A stretch of DNA of 64,000 nucleotides. Origin: Comamonas sp. Y33R10-2 (lineage in GTDB: Bacteria; Pseudomonadota; Gammaproteobacteria; Burkholderiales; Burkholderiaceae_C). Shown here piece after piece: positions 59,770 through 64,000 of this stretch. The position numbers were made by a program, and so were the translations under genes. The notes under the pieces were generated by a model. That model was not told where the DNA came from and searched no databases. It was given only the letters and a program-made list of their open reading frames with translations. Every line of letters begins with the position of its first letter. The stretch's first letter is position 1. Location of the stretch: positions 3,472,001 through 3,536,000 of the forward strand of contig NZ_CP079925.1 in assembly GCF_019355935.1 (NCBI RefSeq), read 5' to 3'.

Positions 59770-61314
59770 ATGAACAAGATTCTCTCCACTCCTCGTCGTT
59801 TGGTCATGGCTTTGGTTGCAGCGGGTGCCATTGGAGCACTGGGCGCGACCGGTGCAGGTCTGGTGGGCACGCGCAGCCCCGTACAAGCGCAAGTTTCACC
59901 GTCTAATCAGGCGATAGTCCAGAATCTACCTGCAGTTGGTGCTCCTAATTTTGCAGATATCACCGCACGCAATGGCGCAGCAGTGGTCAATATCAGCGTG
60001 GTGGGTTCCTCTCGTTCTATGGGTGCAGATGAGGGCGATCAGACCAGTGAGCGTCAGCAACACGGTCAAGATCAGGGCCAGGGCATCAGCCCCGATGACC
60101 CCTTCTTTGAATTCTTCCGTCAGTTTGGCATGCCCGGCATCCCTGGCTCTCGCGGTATGGGTCCGCGCGCCCAACAGCCGGATACCCCCATGCGCGGCGA
60201 AGGCTCAGGTTTTATCGTCTCTAGCGATGGCGTGATTTTGACCAATGCCCACGTGGTGCATGGCGCCAAAGAGGTCACGGTCAAACTCAACGACAGGCGC
60301 GAATACAGCGCCAAGGTGCTGGGCGCTGATACGAAGACGGATGTGGCAGTGCTCAAGATTGAGGCCTCGGGCCTGCCTGTAGTCAAACTGGGCCAAACCA
60401 GCCAGCTGCGCGTTGGGGATTGGGTGCTGGCCATTGGCTCGCCCTTCGGCTTTGAAAACAGCGTGACGGCCGGTGTAGTCAGCGCCAAGGGCCGCTCGCT
60501 GCCTGATGATTCTTTTGTGCCTTTCCTGCAGACAGATGTGGCCATTAATCCCGGTAACTCGGGTGGCCCGCTGTTCAATGCACAAGGTGAGGTGGTGGGC
60601 ATCAATAGCCAAATTTACACACGCTCTGGCGGCTATCAAGGGGTGGCGTTTGCCATTCCGATTGAGCTGGCAACCCGCGTGCAGCAGCAAATTCAAACCA
60701 CAGGCAAGGCACAGCACGCCAAGCTGGGTGTGAGCGTGCAAGAGGTCAATCAGGCCTTTGCCGACTCTTTCAAACTCGATAAGCCCGAAGGCGCCTTGGT
60801 TGCCAGTGTTGAAAAAAATGGCCCAGCTGCCAAGGCAGGGCTGGAGCCCGGCGATGTGGTGCGCAAGGTGGATGACAAGCCCATCGTTGCATCGGGCGAC
60901 TTGCCGGCCCTGATTGGGCAGGCGTTGCCCGGCCAGAAGGTGATGCTGGAGGTCTGGCGCAAAGGTGAGTCCAAGACACTGAGCGCCACCTTGGGTGATG
61001 CAGGTGAGAAGCTCGCTAAGACGGCCAAAGCTTCTGCTGATGAAGGCCAAGGCAAGCTGGGTCTGGCTTTGCGCCCCTTGCAGCCTGAGGAGAAAAAGCA
61101 GATCGGTGTCGATGCCGGTTTGCTGGTGGCTCAAGCCAGTGGTCCGGCTGCTGCGGCTGGCATTACCGAAGGTGATGTGCTGCTGTCCATCAACGGTGTG
61201 ACTGCTGGCGATGTGGATGCAGTACGTGCGGCGGTAGCCAAAGCCGACAAGACTGTGGCGGTGCTGATCTGGCGAGACGGCAACAAGATTTTTGTGCCTG
61301 TGCGACTGGGTTAA
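59770..61314 (+). CDS. degP: Periplasmic serine endopeptidase/chaperone DegP (HtrA/MucD-like)
   Basis: A 514-residue Do-type protease. A signal peptide ends near SPVQA-QV (residue 40). The catalytic triad is His161 (LTNAHVVHG), Asp191 (DVAVLKI) and Ser264 (NPGNSGGPL), with a Gln/Gly-rich LA loop at about 90-140. Two PDZ domains follow at about 300-390 and 415-510. It degrades misfolded envelope proteins. The start at 59770 has AAGGA ahead. The next gene lies about 255 bp downstream. Confidence 0.95.
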   Translation: MNKILSTPRRLVMALVAAGAIGALGATGAGLVGTRSPVQAQVSPSNQAIVQNLPAVGAPNFADITARNGAAVVNISVVGSSRSMGADEGDQTSERQQHGQDQGQGISPDDPFFEFFRQFGMPGIPGSRGMGPRAQQPDTPMRGEGSGFIVSSDGVILTNAHVVHGAKEVTVKLNDRREYSAKVLGADTKTDVAVLKIEASGLPVVKLGQTSQLRVGDWVLAIGSPFGFENSVTAGVVSAKGRSLPDDSFVPFLQTDVAINPGNSGGPLFNAQGEVVGINSQIYTRSGGYQGVAFAIPIELATRVQQQIQTTGKAQHAKLGVSVQEVNQAFADSFKLDKPEGALVASVEKNGPAAKAGLEPGDVVRKVDDKPIVASGDLPALIGQALPGQKVMLEVWRKGESKTLSATLGDAGEKLAKTAKASADEGQGKLGLALRPLQPEEKKQIGVDAGLLVAQASGPAAAAGITEGDVLLSINGVTAGDVDAVRAAVAKADKTVAVLIWRDGNKIFVPVRLG

Positions 61315-61569
61315 GTCACTTAAGTGAATGGCTTGGCGTGAAAGCAGCAGCCCTGAGCTGCTGCTTTTGCAGATGGCTTTTCTTGACTTAAGACAAGACC
61401 TGGTTGAAACGCCGCCGAATTGAAGGCTTCTTCTATCCGATTGCAGCGATTAAGAAAAAAACGAATCACCCAGCATGTAACGTTCGGGGCTTCGGCCTTT
61501 CGCATCCATTCGTCTGATGCAAGGCCTTTGAAGACGGCCCTCGGTGAAGGTGCTGCGAGGGAGACTTCT

Positions 61570-63129
61570 TTGGATCAGCAACATAGCCTGCAGGCTCAAG
61601 GCTTGGGGGCTTCTTATGGCCCGCGCGTTATCTTGGCCGAGGTGGACTTTGTGCTGCCAAAGCATGGCGTGACCGCATTGCTTGGACCGGCTGGCACGGG
61701 TAAGTCCACGTTGCTGCGTACTTTGGCTGGGCTGAATGCGGCCAACCCCCGATTTCGCTGCTGGGGGCAACTGTCTTATGCCCAGCAAGCACTGAATATC
61801 CCGCCAGTTGCGGGTGGCGCGCAGGTTTTGCCGCGACTGGTGCAGCAGCATGCCCGCCTGATGCGCGCCAACACACTAGATGCGCTGATTGAGATGGCAA
61901 GGCGGACTGAGCACCGATCCCCGCTGCAGTGGCGCAACTGGGTAACTGAGCAACTGCAAAGCTATGGGTTTGCCGAGCTGGCGCAGGTTCTGGATAAGCC
62001 AACCATCCAGCTCAGCCGCGTGCAACAACGCGCTGTGACCATTTTGCGTGAAGCATGGGCCAAGCCTGCGCTACTGATGGTGGATGAGCCCACGGCGGAC
62101 TTGGATGGCTACGAGGCTTTTTTGCTGCTGGATGTGCTCAAACAGATTGGTCTGCACAGCAGCGTGCTGCTTGTCACGCACCAGCAGCAGCATGCTCAAG
62201 CGGCAGCGCAGCACATGCTGCTGCTCGCTGGTGGCTGCATTCAAGAGGCAGGCAGCATGGCCGACTTTATGCATCGCCCCAGCAGCGCAGCGGGCCTGCA
62301 ATTTTTGCGCAGCGGCAGTTGCGCCGTACCCATGCCGGGAACGCCTTTGCAAGAACTGGCTGACGATGTTTTTCCGCCACCTCCTTTGCCTGCGGCGGCG
62401 TTGGCTGCCATTGCTGAGTTTGCGCAGCAGCCGGTTGCCGCAGTGACTGAGCTTGTTGCGTTGGCTGATGCCGTGCTCGAATCAGAGTCCGAGCGCGAAG
62501 CTGAGCCTGTGCTCACGAAGCCGGCGCAGCCTGAATTACCTGTTGCAAAAGTTGCAGTTGCAGCATCAGCTGCCGCCTATCAGCCGCGCCCGATCAACTC
62601 CGCCGTGCTAATGGAGATGCAGCCGCTGGTCGCTGCTCAAAATGCGGTTGCAGCCAGTCGTGGGCCCAATGGTTTTGCTTGGCTAGTACCGGGTCGCTTG
62701 GCTGGCACGCCATGGCCGGGCGTGGTGCATGACATGGACGCCGACCTTAAAGCGCTAAGCCGCTGCGGGGTCACCATGCTCATCACGTTGACGGAAAAAG
62801 ACTTTCCGCAAGAGCCTTTGGTGCGTCATGGGCTTAAGAATTTTCACTTACCGGTCTATGACCATGAGCCGCCAACTGTCGCTCAGATACAGATGCTGCT
62901 GGCACGAATGTCAGCGGCTATGCGCCGCGGTGAAGTGTTGGCCGTGCACTGCCTGGCAGGCCTTGGACGTACCGGAACCGTGCTGGCAGCATGGCTGGTG
63001 CGCGAAGGCTTAACCGGCGAAGAGGCGCTGCGCCGAGTGCGCTTGATTGACGGGAAATACGTTCAGTCACAGGCGCAGGAAGCGCTGCTTTATGAATACG
63101 AAAATGCATTGCTGCTGAAGATGGGCTGA
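61570..63129 (+). CDS. ABC-type ATPase domain fused to a dual-specificity phosphatase domain
   Basis: A 519-residue protein if it starts at TTG 61570, which has GAGGGAGA just upstream and begins where ABC folds normally begin; earlier codons reach 61420. Residues 1-230 are an ABC ATPase with Walker A GPAGTGKS (39-46), Walker B LLMVDEPT (Asp172, Glu173) and H-loop His204. The signature is LSRVQ (148-152), not LSGGQ. An Ala/Pro-rich linker fills about 240-380. The C-terminal phosphatase has general acid Asp431 (PVYDHEPP) and active site HCLAGLGRTG (Cys461, Arg467). The ATPase part most resembles PstB-like proteins. No permease is adjacent. The function is unknown. Confidence 0.85.
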   Translation: MDQQHSLQAQGLGASYGPRVILAEVDFVLPKHGVTALLGPAGTGKSTLLRTLAGLNAANPRFRCWGQLSYAQQALNIPPVAGGAQVLPRLVQQHARLMRANTLDALIEMARRTEHRSPLQWRNWVTEQLQSYGFAELAQVLDKPTIQLSRVQQRAVTILREAWAKPALLMVDEPTADLDGYEAFLLLDVLKQIGLHSSVLLVTHQQQHAQAAAQHMLLLAGGCIQEAGSMADFMHRPSSAAGLQFLRSGSCAVPMPGTPLQELADDVFPPPPLPAAALAAIAEFAQQPVAAVTELVALADAVLESESEREAEPVLTKPAQPELPVAKVAVAASAAAYQPRPINSAVLMEMQPLVAAQNAVAASRGPNGFAWLVPGRLAGTPWPGVVHDMDADLKALSRCGVTMLITLTEKDFPQEPLVRHGLKNFHLPVYDHEPPTVAQIQMLLARMSAAMRRGEVLAVHCLAGLGRTGTVLAAWLVREGLTGEEALRRVRLIDGKYVQSQAQEALLYEYENALLLKMG

Positions 63130-63152
63130 TGCTCTAAGTGCCGCGAACAACC

Positions 63153-63240
63153 CCCTTGAGATGTCGTTGCTACGCCTTGTCGTATGCATGTACTGCCTGC
63201 GACTTAACGCCTCGTCTCAAACGCAAACCTTTGGTTGGCT
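63153..63240 (+). repeat. Dispersed intergenic repeat, copy B
   Basis: It matches copy A (33503-33590) in a series of blocks: TCGTTGC, TTGTCGTA, TACTGCCT, CGACT, ACGCCTCGTCT. It lies just after the ATPase-phosphatase gene. Confidence 0.5.
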
Positions 63241-63318
63241 GGGCGGTGTTAGCGGCTCTAAGCGCTTTGGCGTAGCTTACTTTGGCGTTGTTAAATTGAA
63301 ATGAAAGAAGTGAGAAAA

Positions 63319-63723
63319 ATGAGTTTGGATGCTGTTTTGGCGCAGGCCGTGGCCTCTGTTCCTGAATGTTTGGCTGCGGGCTATGTGGATGCTGCCTCGG
63401 GCATGCTGCTGTCGATTCGTACCGTGGATTCCCACCCACGTGAAGTGATTGATCTGGTGGCGGCTGCCACAGGTGATTTGTTCAATGGTCCCAACGTGTC
63501 CCTGATCGAATCCATGTTCAAGCGCTCGCGCGGCATTAGTGATGATGGCCACCACTACTTTCAAGAAATCATCATCAACAGTGACAACCTGATTCACGTC
63601 TTTTTGCGCAGCAAGAATGTGAGCGACTATGTGGCAGTGTTTGTTTGCCGTCGCACGGCTAATCTGGGTATGGCGCTGACCAAGGCGCGCATGGCCATGC
63701 CTGCGATTGAGGCTGCTGTATAA
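63319..63723 (+). CDS. Small Roadblock/LC7-like protein
   Basis: A 134-residue protein with no signal peptide or membrane segment. The pattern, helix VASVPECLAAGYVDAASGMLL followed by alternating strands (IHVFLRSKNVSDYVAVFVCR) and an end helix, suggests the Roadblock/LC7 fold seen in MglB-type regulators. I recognise the general shape, not a named family. Starts at 63301 and 63319 are possible. It follows the ATPase-phosphatase on the same strand and precedes a response regulator. Cross-talk in a signalling pathway is plausible but inferred. Confidence 0.55.
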   Translation: MSLDAVLAQAVASVPECLAAGYVDAASGMLLSIRTVDSHPREVIDLVAAATGDLFNGPNVSLIESMFKRSRGISDDGHHYFQEIIINSDNLIHVFLRSKNVSDYVAVFVCRRTANLGMALTKARMAMPAIEAAV

Positions 63724-63854
63724 CTGCAGTCTCCCCCTGAGGCACTTGCTGTCTTGCTTGCTGTCTCTTGGCTTGAGGGCACGTCAGTTTTTACTGCGTG
63801 CCCTTTGTTTTTGCTTGATTGCATTTGGCTCTGTCGCGACGCTATCCTTGCACC

Positions 63855-64000
63855 ATGCGTTTACTGCTTGTTGAAGATGACTCCATGATTGGTCAAGCCG
63901 TGTTTAGCTTGCTGCGCGGTGATGGCTATGTGGTGGACTGGGTGCAAGATGGCGCTCAGGCGGATACCGCCTTGCGTGATCACCAATACGATTTGGTGCT
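63855..64000 (+). CDS. OmpR-type response regulator, N-terminal part (right-truncated)
   Basis: The first 48 codons of a receiver domain, with the acidic pair in LLVEDDSMIGQAV and the strand before the phosphoacceptor (HQYDLVL). The window ends before the conserved Asp-Pro region. Length and opening (RLLLVEDDSMIG) resemble QseB/TctD-class regulators, usually followed by a sensor kinase. The upstream Roadblock-like gene is on the same strand. Confidence 0.8.
   Translation, partial: MRLLLVEDDSMIGQAVFSLLRGDGYVVDWVQDGAQADTALRDHQYDLV

Noticed and set aside
61420..61569. Start of the ATPase-phosphatase at 61420
   Set aside because: A TTG without ribosome binding site; the 50 added residues are unconserved-looking, whereas TTG 61570 has GAGGGAGA upstream.
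1..64000. CRISPR arrays, prophage or insertion sequences
   Set aside because: No spaced direct repeats, transposase or integrase motifs, or phage genes were seen anywhere in the window.

Overview
The window looks like chromosomal DNA of a betaproteobacterium in the Comamonadaceae (Comamonas/Delftia/Acidovorax-like). This rests on GC-rich coding sequence, two Bug-family tricarboxylate-type binding proteins, a petABC-sspAB block, a nadC preceded by a COG4111-type NadQ regulator, a pilGHIJ-chpA cluster behind a rubredoxin, the yqgE-ruvX-pyrR-pyrB-pyrX-plsC operon, and short dispersed intergenic repeats of a style common in that family. It is almost entirely housekeeping chromosome. I see no insertion sequence, prophage, CRISPR array or replication origin.

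Layout. 1-540: end of a ModE-type molybdate regulator. 0.65-4.3 kb: Bug binding protein and benzoylformate-decarboxylase-like enzyme, divergent from a LysR regulator. 4.4-4.7 kb: two tRNA-Met genes. 4.7-9.5 kb (minus): enoyl-CoA hydratase, M61 peptidase, DsbC, UbiH-like monooxygenase. 9.6-12.1 kb: MOSC protein, YchF behind a structured leader, tRNA-Thr. 12.2-16.4 kb (minus): petA-petB-petC-sspA-sspB. 16.5-20.5 kb: mscL, pdxA, Nif3-like protein, MFS transporter. 20.8-24.4 kb: DegS/DegQ-like protease, tatC-tatB-tatA and a HIT protein. 24.6-27.8 kb: patatin, nadQ, nadC. 28.1-31.8 kb: envelope proteins (barrel-like protein, YqaA, VanX-like lipoprotein), then dusB-fis. 31.9-37.4 kb: purH, cytochrome c, PAP2 phosphatase, amino-acid permease, tag. 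37.6-38.5 kb: tyrosine phosphatase interrupted by an in-frame amber codon. 38.6-40.9 kb (minus): hemL and a ThiD-like kinase. 41.0-51.6 kb: rubredoxin and pilG-pilH-pilI-pilJ-chpA, the chemosensory array controlling type IV pili. 51.7-58.1 kb: photolyase, then the pyrimidine operon ending in plsC. 58.1-61.3 kb: second Bug protein, ArsC-like protein, DegP. 61.6-64.0 kb: an ABC-type ATPase fused to a dual-specificity phosphatase, a small Roadblock-like protein, and the start of an OmpR-type response regulator.

The most unusual content is at the right end. The ATPase-phosphatase fusion keeps Walker A, Walker B, the H-loop and a complete HCX5R phosphatase site, but its ABC signature is degenerate and no permease gene is nearby. 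With the neighbouring Roadblock-like protein and response regulator it suggests a signalling module rather than a transporter. Other points are two NadQ-like operators, one overlapping the nadC start codon; a 16-codon leader ORF overlapping the start of a DegS-like protease gene that lacks its own ribosome binding site; a leader with two stacked hairpins before ychF; a dihydroorotase homologue lacking both HxH metal ligands; and a 78-nt extended hairpin between chpA and the photolyase gene.

All calls come from reading the sequence and recalling protein families. No database search was run.
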